Assembly (NCBI GenBank): GCA_938008865.1
Contig: CALLJA010000029.1
Span: 1 to 6,476, forward strand
DNA: 6,476 bases
Reading direction: 5' to 3'
DNA from: an uncultured Anaerolineales bacterium
GTDB taxonomy: Bacteria; Chloroflexota; Anaerolineae; Anaerolineales; Villigracilaceae
Shown: positions 1-6,015 of the stretch, one piece after another
Layout: each line of letters starts with the position of its first letter
How positions within the stretch are numbered: position 1 is the stretch's first letter
Translations under genes and position numbers: made by a program
The notes under the pieces: generated by a model
Told to the model about the DNA's origin: nothing
The model's database searches: none
Seen by the model: only the letters and a program-made list of their open reading frames with translations

Positions 1-77
1 AAGCCCAGGGCAGGCAGTGCGGGATTGCCGCCCTCAGCGGCGTGCAGCACCTGCGGCAAGCATTTTTCTGTGATCAT
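1..77 (-). CDS. Possible 5' end of a leftward gene, cut by the window edge
   Basis: Reading leftward from an ATG at 77-75, the frame stays open for 25 codons to the edge. It begins MITEKCLPQV and continues through an Ala/Gly/Pro-rich stretch. The GC-rich composition stops close to this ATG, which would fit a gene start. There is no convincing Shine-Dalgarno sequence (only GAAG just upstream). Two plus-strand frames are also open across part of this stretch, so the reading is weak. I do not recognise the peptide, and the stretch could equally be non-coding and structured. Confidence 0.2.
   Translation of the reverse strand, partial: MITEKCLPQVLHAAEGGNPALPALG
7..67 (+). other. GC-rich inverted repeats, possibly a weak terminator
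   Basis: Two overlapping stem options are visible. In one, AGGGC-A-GGCA (7-16) pairs with TGCC-GCCCT (26-34), giving 9 bp with one bulged A. In the other, TTGCCGC (25-31) pairs with GCGGCAA (53-59), giving 7 bp around a 21-base loop; T5 follows at 63-67. The second could act as a poor rightward intrinsic terminator, but the loop is long and the T run short and offset by three bases. The same bases may instead belong to a leftward gene. Confidence 0.25.
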
Positions 78-117
78 GCTTCAGCAAAGAACATAAAGGA
101 CAGAATCTAATCAATTT

Positions 118-123
118 AGGAGA
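118..123 (+). promoter_or_regulatory. Candidate ribosome binding site for the acyltransferase
   Basis: AGGAGA lies 13 bases before the ATG at 137, which is longer than the usual 5-9. A weaker purine run, AAGAAAG (126-132), sits 4 bases before the same ATG. An in-frame TAA at 125-127 rules out any start further upstream, so ATG 137 or the adjacent ATG 140 must be used. Confidence 0.4.
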
Positions 124-136
124 CTAAGAAAGCCAT

Positions 137-2143
137 ATGATGCATCAAACAACAAATCAGTATCACAGTACATACAGAGCAGACATTGATGGGCTGCGCG
201 CAGTAGCAGTCTTAGCTGTTATCTTGTTTCACATAAACAAAGATTTGCTCCCTGGTGGATTTATTGGAGTAGATGTTTTTTTTGTTATCTCTGGCTATCT
301 AATTTCTCTAATTATCATTCGAGACATTAATACTAATAAGTTTTCCATTGCTGAATTTTACAGACGAAGAATAAAGCGAATTTTTCCTCCATTAACCGTT
401 GTATTAGTGGTCACGATTGGACTAAGCCAATTGATCTTACTCCCAGAGGATGCCCTAGCAGCAGCGAAGTCGGGATTGTGGTCTGCCTTTTCAATGGCGA
501 ATGTATATTTTTGGTTATTTCAAGACACAAGTTATTTTGCAACAGCGAGCAACCAACTTCCATTATTGCACTTATGGTCTTTGGGAATAGAGGAACAGTT
601 TTACATCATTTGGCCTTTCGCCTTATTACTTTTTCTTCGCTCTAGACACAAAACACATTTTTTTGCTGTTTTCGGATTAATAGGCATTCTCTCGTATGCC
701 CTTGGCGACTTTCTTTTTTCACACGCTCCGTCATTCGTCTACTACATGTTGCCCACACGTGCTGGAGAGCTTTTACTTGGGGGAATACTTGCACAATTCA
801 TAATAAAAAAAGAAAAGTTGGAAATCCCTAAGGTAGTTGTTTCTATAGTTTCTTTATTGGGTCTTCTTATGATAACAGGTTCATTATTCCTGTTATCCGA
901 AAATAATGTTTTCCCTGGAGTACGGGCTTTACTGCCTACGCTTGGGACTGCCGCCTTGATACTTTCAGGACATTATGGAAACGCAGCACCCAACCGTTTA
1001 CTGAAGCTAAAGCTCCTGTCCTGGGTCGGTTTAATTTCCTATTCGGCTTATCTTTGGCATTGGCCAATATTAGCATTTTACCGTTATGGAAACTTTAAAA
1101 TGACCTTTCTCTCTGGAACCATTATTTTCTTCATAACATTGTTCATCGCATGGTTAAGTTATGCATATATAGAAACCCCCGCCCGAAATTCGAAAAAAAC
1201 AATAAAAGAAGTAGTTATCTATTACTTTTTGGTGCCATCGGTTGTTGTTATACTTGGTTCAGTAGCATCCATCAGCTTAAGAGGGTACGGGTTAAGATGG
1301 TTCTCGGAGGAGTACAGAACAACACGAACCACAATGCACGATCAAACACGTCCAGCTTATGATTATGATTATGTCTGCCAATATTGGCTCGCTGCTGAAA
1401 TCGAAACTAATGACCCTAACTGTGTTATAGGAAATAACAAAAATATTTCTCCAAAAGTAATTCTCTGGGGAGACTCAAATGCGGCGCATTATATTGGCAT
1501 ATTAGGCACTTTTGCCAACGAAGCAGGTTTTCAATTTCGAAATATGGAAATTGGAGCATGTCCCCCGATAAATGCTGATGCGGCCCCTTTTATTCCACCA
1601 GCACGCATTCAAGAGTGTAACAATTCCCAAAAGGTTATGTTTGAAGCTCTAAACGAATATCAAGTTGTCATAATTTCAGCATCTTGGGCTGGCTATTTTA
1701 ATCAAGATGAATTCATGGACGCCGTTTTTGAAACAGTCCAATCACTGGCTGATGATGGGAAACTTATTATCTTGTTAGGGAAGGCTCCTGAATATCAAGA
1801 TTATGATCGTCTCTGCCAGGAAAAAGCGATTAGCTTCCCAGGGATGATATGCGAATATCCCAATAAACCACTTAATCCACATAATATGGCAATTTTTGAC
1901 ACTAACGAAAAACTACGAAAATTTGCAAGTCAACATCCAAACGTAGAATATTACGATTTTAACGAATTTCTATGTCCAAACGGCTATTGCTCCGTTTATG
2001 ATGAAAATGGATATCCGCTATATTATGACAATCAACATCTATCCTTGGACGGATCATGGCGATTAGGTCAGCAGATTTATGAAAAAGTTGGTGTTCCTTA
2101 TCCATTCACCTTGATCGCTAAGTGGTCAGCTGAAAATAATTAG
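137..2143 (+). CDS. Acyltransferase 3 family membrane O-acyltransferase with C-terminal SGNH domain (OafA-like)
   Basis: This 668-residue protein is predicted to transfer acyl groups, typically acetyl, onto a cell-surface glycan. The first ~385 residues are a multi-pass acyltransferase 3 domain. It has the entry motif YRADIDGLRAVAVL (13-26), the presumed catalytic His32, GGFIGVDVFFVISGYLI (40-56), the basic FYRRRIKRIFPP (74-85) and HLWSLGIEEQFY (145-156). After the last helix (about 361-379) comes an extracytoplasmic SGNH domain: GDSNAAH with Ser447, Gly474 in the next block, SWAGY (516-520) where classical SGNH enzymes carry GxND, and DNQH with Asp631 and His634. Length and order match two-domain enzymes such as Salmonella OafA, where the SGNH part works with the membrane part. 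All key motifs are present, so it should be functional. The substrate cannot be read from the sequence and no glycan genes flank it. The gene is much more AT-rich than the operon at 3956-6476, which suggests transfer. Confidence 0.93.
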   Translation: MMHQTTNQYHSTYRADIDGLRAVAVLAVILFHINKDLLPGGFIGVDVFFVISGYLISLIIIRDINTNKFSIAEFYRRRIKRIFPPLTVVLVVTIGLSQLILLPEDALAAAKSGLWSAFSMANVYFWLFQDTSYFATASNQLPLLHLWSLGIEEQFYIIWPFALLLFLRSRHKTHFFAVFGLIGILSYALGDFLFSHAPSFVYYMLPTRAGELLLGGILAQFIIKKEKLEIPKVVVSIVSLLGLLMITGSLFLLSENNVFPGVRALLPTLGTAALILSGHYGNAAPNRLLKLKLLSWVGLISYSAYLWHWPILAFYRYGNFKMTFLSGTIIFFITLFIAWLSYAYIETPARNSKKTIKEVVIYYFLVPSVVVILGSVASISLRGYGLRWFSEEYRTTRTTMHDQTRPAYDYDYVCQYWLAAEIETNDPNCVIGNNKNISPKVILWGDSNAAHYIGILGTFANEAGFQFRNMEIGACPPINADAAPFIPPARIQECNNSQKVMFEALNEYQVVIISASWAGYFNQDEFMDAVFETVQSLADDGKLIILLGKAPEYQDYDRLCQEKAISFPGMICEYPNKPLNPHNMAIFDTNEKLRKFASQHPNVEYYDFNEFLCPNGYCSVYDENGYPLYYDNQHLSLDGSWRLGQQIYEKVGVPYPFTLIAKWSAENN

Positions 2144-2257
2144 AAATCTATCATTGCAAGCCACGGTCTTTGTGGCGAAACAACCCCAAGAATAGGAGAG
2201 AGTGCATCGTCGGGAAGAGCACCCTCCCCGCCATGCGATGTTCTTAAGGAGAGATCA
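2144..2257 (+). other. Intergenic leader between the acyltransferase and the disrupted gene
   Basis: The gap holds a small hairpin, GCCAC (2160-2164) with GTGGC (2172-2176) and a 7-base loop. No T tract follows, so it is a poor terminator. Further on, GCATCG and CGATGT can pair around an inner GGGA/TCCC stem just before the ribosome binding site. No clear -35/-10 promoter pair is visible. Confidence 0.3.
2246..2251 (+). promoter_or_regulatory. Strong Shine-Dalgarno AAGGAG for the start at 2258
   Basis: AAGGAG is followed by a 6-base spacer and ATG at 2258. This is near-ideal spacing. It shows that 2258 was a genuine translation start, even though the frame behind it now ends after 72 codons. 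Confidence 0.75.
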
Positions 2258-2476
2258 ATGATTGAAGTTCAACTTTTCACTCAATCCCATGAAAAAACCA
2301 TCCTGACATTCGAGAATAATGTTCTCGAGTATTTCTACGGTACTTCTAACGGTGAAACCAGGCGTTATCATGTTGGTCAAATCAAGTCCATTGAGTTTGG
2401 TTGCGGAAGTGCGACCCGCCATGAAAGCACCCCCCTTTGTTTTAGACCATGCGCCATGAAGGCTGGCAAACTTTGA
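2258..2476 (+). CDS. 5' fragment as it reads now: 72-residue hypothetical protein
   Basis: If translated as it stands, the well-supported ATG at 2258 gives 72 residues and stops at TGA 2474-2476. Residues 1-47 alternate hydrophobic and polar positions as in a beta sheet, with Tyr-rich LEYFYG at 23-28 and the strand-like QIKSIEF at 41-47. The tail after about residue 57 is Cys/Pro-rich and unlike the rest, as expected of out-of-frame reading. No signal peptide or membrane helix is present. It is best read as the front of the disrupted gene rather than a complete protein. Confidence 0.4.
   Translation: MIEVQLFTQSHEKTILTFENNVLEYFYGTSNGETRRYHVGQIKSIEFGCGSATRHESTPLCFRPCAMKAGKL
2417..2460 (+). repeat. 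Pair of 9-bp direct repeats (CGCCATGAA) 35 bp apart at the frame break
   Basis: CGCCATGAA occurs at 2417-2425 and 2452-2460. A shorter CTTTG match follows at nearly the same offset (2435-2439 and 2471-2475), so the interval may be an old, diverged duplication. Thirty-five is not a multiple of three. The first copy is Arg-His-Glu in the upstream frame and the second is Arg-His-Glu in the downstream frame. Confidence 0.6.
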
Positions 2477-2479
2477 TTA

Positions 2480-2863
2480 TTGAGCTGGATAAAGGCAGTC
2501 TTAACATTGACAGAAATACATGCTCCGAGCAGATTGGAAAAATTGAAACGCGCCCTGATCGGTGGATCATTATCGGGCGGGTTGGCTGGTATCAGCCTGC
2601 TGGTTACATGGCTGGCGCATTCCAAAGATTCGTATATCCCCTTCGCATGGCCGTATTTCTATTCGGGACTCCTGGGGTTTAATTCGGGAACCCTTTCTTC
2701 CGCTCTCGTCGCCTTCCTGCTCTGGTTTTTCCTGGGGGCGGGTTTGGCGTATTTCGTGAACAACAGTCAAAAAGCAGTAAAGTTATGGCTTCTGCCGTTC
2801 GGCCTGGCGTTTCTTTTTTCTTTTCTAATTTGGGTGATTCTCATGAAATTTACGAGCGGTTGA
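2480..2863 (+). CDS. 3' fragment as it reads now: three-helix membrane protein of unknown function
   Basis: The open frame can start only at TTG 2480, because there is no ATG until near its end. It gives up to 127 residues. Membrane helices lie at about 27-46, 72-92 and 101-122, the last two rich in Phe, Leu and Gly. Residues 1-18 look like out-of-frame reading of the neighbouring segment, and sense coding seems to begin at LEKLKRALIGG (19-29). No Shine-Dalgarno precedes the TTG. It lies in the same phase as the fragment starting at 2258, one codon after that fragment's stop. I know no function for it; it is most likely the membrane half of the disrupted gene. Confidence 0.4.
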   Translation: MSWIKAVLTLTEIHAPSRLEKLKRALIGGSLSGGLAGISLLVTWLAHSKDSYIPFAWPYFYSGLLGFNSGTLSSALVAFLLWFFLGAGLAYFVNNSQKAVKLWLLPFGLAFLFSFLIWVILMKFTSG

Positions 2864-2939
2864 AACGGTTTCACCCTCCCCCGTCCGCCTGTCATTGACG
2901 TCGGCCGTGGGCGGTTTATGAGAATTTTGGAGATGAACA
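2864..2939 (+). promoter_or_regulatory. Short intergenic region with palindrome and ribosome binding site for the 310-residue protein
   Basis: TGAAAC-G-GTTTCA (2861-2873) is a near-perfect palindrome that includes the preceding stop codon. It could be an operator half-site pair or chance. CCGCC and GGCGG further on can pair loosely. GGAG at 2929-2932 with a 7-base spacer sets the start at ATG 2940. No convincing promoter boxes are visible. Confidence 0.35.
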
Positions 2940-3872
2940 ATGAAATCCCATGCCTCGGTATTAAATTCCCTGGAGGAAAATCTTGGGTATAAGGTCGATA
3001 ACGATTTTGCAAATAAGTTCAGTGCTGCGAAGCACGAATGGAGGGGCAGCCTTGCGATTCTTGCCGCGCTGAAAGAATGGCGCGAAATATTTACAGGCGC
3101 CGCTGTCAGTATGGATACCCTGCCTCTTTCGATTGCTTATCCAAGCAGCGAAATAGTCAAAAAATCGGTTCTATACTCGTCTTCGCTCGTTATTCACGGG
3201 AGCGGAACAGTCACGGATGATTTTTATGGGGTTGATATTCCAAACGAATATATCGAGTGGATTGGCGAATATCACGAAGTGATTCGAAGAGGGTTATGCT
3301 ATGTGATCCCCTACCGCTATGAGCAAATAAGTTCCCAGGGAGTGGACACCTTGGACGAATTCAACGCGAGTGATTATGGCTGCGCTGCCGTGTCAGAGAA
3401 ATTTCAAATGGATGGTGACCGCACAAAAAATCTCAATTTCAAGATATTTCTTCCCAGTGTGGAGAATATCTCGCTATCCGATTTAATGGCACTTTCGCAG
3501 GATGAAGAAATTTTTTCGGAATATCACAACGCTCTCAACGATTTGAATATTCGGAATCGCCAGATTTCTCCAGAAGATAAACTGCTGGAATTAATGGCCA
3601 AGGTCGACGAAAAAACGCGGGAATTGAATCTAAAGTTTCAGCAGCTTTCAAAAAAGCGGACCTGGCTGGCAACCAGTGCTGTTTTCGGGTTTACCTTGGC
3701 GGGGTTTTCATATTTGTTGCCGCCCGAAATTTCATCGGAAATTATGAAAATCGCTGGTTCGGTTAGCCTGTTCTCGACTGCCGATAGTGCGGTTGGGGTG
3801 ATTCGCGAAGCCAACGAGTTAAAAAATAATCCGTACTACTTTGCGTATAAAGTGGGAAAGATGAATCAATGA
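2940..3872 (+). CDS. Hypothetical protein with C-terminal coiled coil and membrane segment
   Basis: I do not recognise this 310-residue protein. The start is supported by GGAG seven bases upstream. Residues 1-200 look like a soluble mixed alpha/beta domain: an amphipathic N-terminal helical part (about 7-53), a strand-rich centre with SVLYSSSLVIHGSGTV (76-91), and a conserved-looking GLCYVIPYRYE (118-128). Residues 210-240 are charged and heptad-like (EDKLLELMAKVDEKTREL), suggesting a coiled coil. They lead into a hydrophobic helix at 241-260 preceded by SKKR, then a second mildly hydrophobic stretch (268-288). The tail ends NNPYYFAYKVGKMNQ; endings of the form NPxYF-aromatic-K occur in other uncharacterised proteins I recall. 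There is no signal peptide, so the large domain is probably cytoplasmic and tethered by its C-terminus. No nucleotide-binding or catalytic motif is evident. Base composition is intermediate between the acyltransferase and the haem genes. Confidence 0.85.
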   Translation: MKSHASVLNSLEENLGYKVDNDFANKFSAAKHEWRGSLAILAALKEWREIFTGAAVSMDTLPLSIAYPSSEIVKKSVLYSSSLVIHGSGTVTDDFYGVDIPNEYIEWIGEYHEVIRRGLCYVIPYRYEQISSQGVDTLDEFNASDYGCAAVSEKFQMDGDRTKNLNFKIFLPSVENISLSDLMALSQDEEIFSEYHNALNDLNIRNRQISPEDKLLELMAKVDEKTRELNLKFQQLSKKRTWLATSAVFGFTLAGFSYLLPPEISSEIMKIAGSVSLFSTADSAVGVIREANELKNNPYYFAYKVGKMNQ

Positions 3873-3955
3873 ATCTGCCAAACGCGAAACCGCGACCTGT
3901 TCGATAAAACGATCTAAGAAACAGCCGCGTTGGGCAAGACCGCAATCTCCAAAGT
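3873..3955. other. Convergent intergenic gap
   Basis: This gap separates the rightward unknown gene from the leftward haem operon. The only obvious structure is a 4-bp stem CGCG-AAAC-CGCG (3883-3894). No GC stem with a T tract is seen on either strand, so I cannot point to an intrinsic terminator for either gene. Confidence 0.3.
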
Positions 3956-5272
3956 CTACAACACAGCATCCAGCATCAACGCCAGGAAGATGAACGCCAG
4001 GTACATGCTCGACCAGCGGTACATCGTCCAGGCCGCCTTGTTGCCAGGCACCTTCCATACGCGCCAGGCGGTGTAGAGCAGCGAGAGTCCCAACACGAGT
4101 GCGGAGACCAGGTAGATCGTGCCCGTCAGGTTGAAGAGCGGCAGCAGCAGGGTCACGGCCACCAGCACGAAAGTGTAGATCAGGATCTGGCGGCGGGTCT
4201 CCTCTTCGCCGCGCACCACGGGCAGCATCGGCACGCCCGCCCGCGCGTAATCCTTCTGGCGCACGATGGCCAGCGCCCAGAAATGCGGCGGGGTCCACAT
4301 GAAGACAATTCCAAACAGGATCAGCGCGGCCAGGTCCAGCCGCCCCGTGGCAGCCGCCCAACCCACCATCGGCGGGATGGCCCCTGCCCCGCCCCCGATC
4401 ACAATGTTCTGCACGGTGGCCTTCTTCAACCATACGCTGTAGAAGAACACGTAATAGAAGATGCCCGCCAGCGAAAGCAGCGCCGCCAGCAGGTTGACGA
4501 ACCCCGCCAGGATGTAATAGCTCGACAGGCACAGGGCCAGGCCAAAGGCCAGGCCCTCGGCGGCCGTCAGCCGCTCGGAGGCCAGCGGACGTTTGGCCGT
4601 GCGCTGCATGTTCTTGTCCAGTTCGCGGTCGATGTACTGATTCAGCGCCGAGGAACCGCCCGCCGCCAATGCGCCGCCCAACAGGGTCCAGAACGCCAGC
4701 GGGAAGGACGGCCATTGCTTGCCGCCCGCCACCAGCCCCGCGAAGGTGGTCACCAGCAGCAGCGCCACGATCAGCGGCTTGGAGAGCGCGAAGAAATCCT
4801 TCAGGCGCTGACGCGCATCCAAAACGGGGACAGAGGCGGGGTCCACGGCTTGAATGCCCGCCACCAGGGCCAGGCCCAGCAGCGCGAACCACAGCGAGAC
4901 CGCCGTCAGCCCGTGTAGCACGGCCAGATGTCGCGCCAGGCCCTGCGTCACTTCCAGCGAGCCGATCAGCGCCTGCCCAAAGAACAGCACGCCCAGCACC
5001 GTGGTCAACGGCAGCAGCAGCGTGTTATCGCGCTGTTCACGCCAGGCCTTGCGCATCACCAAAACCATCTGGATCGAAGCCAGCGCCACTGCCAGGCGAT
5101 GCACCAGTTGCAGCCACCCCACGGGATGCGTGGGCATGCAGACGGGCCAGCCCTGGCAATAGGCGGCCGCGCCCGTCAGGGTCACGGCGCGCCCCAGGAG
5201 GGTCAGCAACAGGACAAGAACAAAGAGGACCAGGGTTTGGCGGGCAAAAGAGGAACGTAAGGAATATTTCAT
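3956..5272 (-). CDS. ctaB: Fused haem A synthase half-domain (CtaA-like) and haem O synthase (CtaB, protohaem IX farnesyltransferase)
   Basis: This 438-residue membrane protein makes haem cofactors for an aa3-type oxidase. Residues ~13-140 form four helices resembling one half of CtaA. They carry the loop Cys pair CQGWPVC (Cys39, Cys45), His58 in helix II (LVHRLAVAL) and His120 near helix IV (RHLAVLHGLTA; His115 is also there), matching the haem-ligand positions of CtaA. From ~155 a UbiA-type prenyltransferase follows: SKPLIVALL (164-172), the metal/diphosphate-binding NQYIDRELD (Asn211, Asp215, Asp219), KRPL (227-230), VQNIVIGGGAGAIPPMVGW (287-305), WTPPHFWAL (326-334) and DYARAGVPMLPVV (341-353). 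This domain farnesylates haem B to haem O; the CtaA half would oxidise haem O to haem A. I chose ATG 5272, although the frame is open 23 codons further upstream, because it overlaps the SURF1 stop by ATGA and AGGA sits 6 bases before it. The longer start would run far into SURF1. CtaA proper has eight helices; here only four are present. Confidence 0.9.
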   Translation of the reverse strand: MKYSLRSSFARQTLVLFVLVLLLTLLGRAVTLTGAAAYCQGWPVCMPTHPVGWLQLVHRLAVALASIQMVLVMRKAWREQRDNTLLLPLTTVLGVLFFGQALIGSLEVTQGLARHLAVLHGLTAVSLWFALLGLALVAGIQAVDPASVPVLDARQRLKDFFALSKPLIVALLLVTTFAGLVAGGKQWPSFPLAFWTLLGGALAAGGSSALNQYIDRELDKNMQRTAKRPLASERLTAAEGLAFGLALCLSSYYILAGFVNLLAALLSLAGIFYYVFFYSVWLKKATVQNIVIGGGAGAIPPMVGWAAATGRLDLAALILFGIVFMWTPPHFWALAIVRQKDYARAGVPMLPVVRGEEETRRQILIYTFVLVAVTLLLPLFNLTGTIYLVSALVLGLSLLYTAWRVWKVPGNKAAWTMYRWSSMYLAFIFLALMLDAVL

Positions 5273-6015
5273 GGCAAGTCCTGCCTCGGCAGATAGAAGA
5301 GCGGATATCCGAAGAACAACAGCGCGGCGAAGGTGAACCACTGGCCCGCATACCCCAGGTGCGGCCCTTCGGTCACTTCATACTGAACTTGATACGCGAT
5401 GGGCGGGGTCGTGTCGGCGGGGTCCATGTTCGGCTGGAGGAAGACGGGCAGCAGACGATACGGGACCTGGAGCTGGATGCGCGGGATGTTGACGATCACC
5501 CAGAAATCGAGCGTCTGCCCCCCGACGGGCGGCGGGTCGGAGGCCGCCCAGAAGCCTGGTTCCGTTTGCCCCAGGTGCAAGATTCCGCTGACGGCCACCT
5601 CGCCTGGCTCGTCGTATTTGCGCCAGTCGGCGGGCGCGGCGTTGCCCTCCGCGGGGATGAAGCCACGCTCGACCAGGATGGCCGAACCGTCCGAAAGGAT
5701 CAGCGGCGTCAGCAGGTGGTATCCCAACACGCCGTCCAATCCCTGGTTGCGCAGCGCCACCTGATGCTCGAAGTCGTAGGTGCCGCGCGCGGTCACGTCG
5801 CGGTATTCCTGGGCGGTCAGGTCTTCGCTCACCGCGCCCGTCAATTCCAGGGGCGGCAGGGCGCGGGCCATCTCGTAATGGGCGTTATCCGCCCGCCGCT
5901 GGTGCAGGCGGTCCAACTGCCAGATGCCCAACCGCACGCACAGGGCCGTGCCCGCGAACACGAACAGGGTCGTCAGGATCCACTTGCGGGAGAACATGGC
6001 GCGTAAGACCCTCAT
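5269..6015 (-). CDS. SURF1 family cytochrome c oxidase assembly protein
   Basis: This 248-residue protein has the standard SURF1 build: an N-terminal helix (about 12-30), an extracytoplasmic domain and a C-terminal helix (about 223-242). Family signatures are visible: LGIWQLDRLHQR (29-40), RGTYD (77-81), an ERGFIP segment (116-121) and GPHLGYAGQWFTFA (217-230) leading into the last helix. SURF1 proteins help deliver or insert haem A into subunit I of haem-copper oxidases, which fits the haem A gene directly downstream. The start ATG at 6015-6013 overlaps the upstream stop by ATGA, and AAAGGA lies 9 bases before it. An internal ATG at residue 7 lacks such support. Its own stop overlaps the next start in the same way, so the three genes are probably translated together. 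Length is normal and nothing appears broken. Confidence 0.92.
   Translation of the reverse strand: MRVLRAMFSRKWILTTLFVFAGTALCVRLGIWQLDRLHQRRADNAHYEMARALPPLELTGAVSEDLTAQEYRDVTARGTYDFEHQVALRNQGLDGVLGYHLLTPLILSDGSAILVERGFIPAEGNAAPADWRKYDEPGEVAVSGILHLGQTEPGFWAASDPPPVGGQTLDFWVIVNIPRIQLQVPYRLLPVFLQPNMDPADTTPPIAYQVQYEVTEGPHLGYAGQWFTFAALLFFGYPLFYLPRQDLP

Larger units (their letters stand above)
2258..2863 (+). pseudogene. Frame-disrupted gene: beta-rich (possibly PH-like) domain plus three membrane helices, unknown function
   Basis: Three open segments in succession read like parts of one protein. Phase 1 (from 2258) gives a beta-rich N-terminus ending ...QIKSIEFGCGSATRHE. A different frame from 2452 gives RHEGWQTLIIELDKGSLNID and ...CSEQIGK up to 2541. 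The first frame resumes at 2543 as LKRALIGG and ends with three hydrophobic helices before TGA at 2861. Joining at the repeated Arg-His-Glu codons (2417 and 2452) and dropping one A from the A5 run at 2538-2542 gives one continuous protein of about 189 residues. The strong ribosome binding site at the front and the lack of any ATG or Shine-Dalgarno before the membrane part support one ancestral gene. The likeness to small bacterial PH-like domains is an impression from strand pattern only. Sequencing or assembly error is a real alternative to decay. Confidence 0.6.

Noticed and set aside
2399..2461. A third frame (VAEVRPAMKAPPFVLDHAP) as a coding bridge in the disrupted gene
   Set aside because: It is open, but using it needs three separate insertions. 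Joining at the Arg-His-Glu repeat needs only two events and gives a smoother strand pattern.
2377..2770. Leftward open frames opposite the disrupted gene
   Set aside because: There is no ribosome binding site and no recognisable protein features, and the opposite strand has a strong start and clear membrane helices.
3873..3955. Bidirectional terminator between the converging genes
   Set aside because: Only a 4-bp stem is visible and no T tract on either strand.
3819..4892. Long leftward frame overlapping the CtaB region
   Set aside because: It is a Gly/Ala/Arg-rich shifted reading of the farnesyltransferase and its end runs into the gap and the converging gene. The true frame holds all the CtaB motifs.
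5273..5341. Upstream start for the CtaA-CtaB fusion, adding 23 residues
   Set aside because: It would overlap SURF1 by over 70 bases and lacks the neat ATGA coupling and AGGA site seen at 5272. The extra residues do not resemble a CtaA N-terminus.
4283..6006. Long rightward open frames opposite the haem operon
   Set aside because: They are Arg/Pro/Gln-rich, low-complexity translations typical of the antisense of GC-rich coding DNA. The leftward frames match known families throughout.
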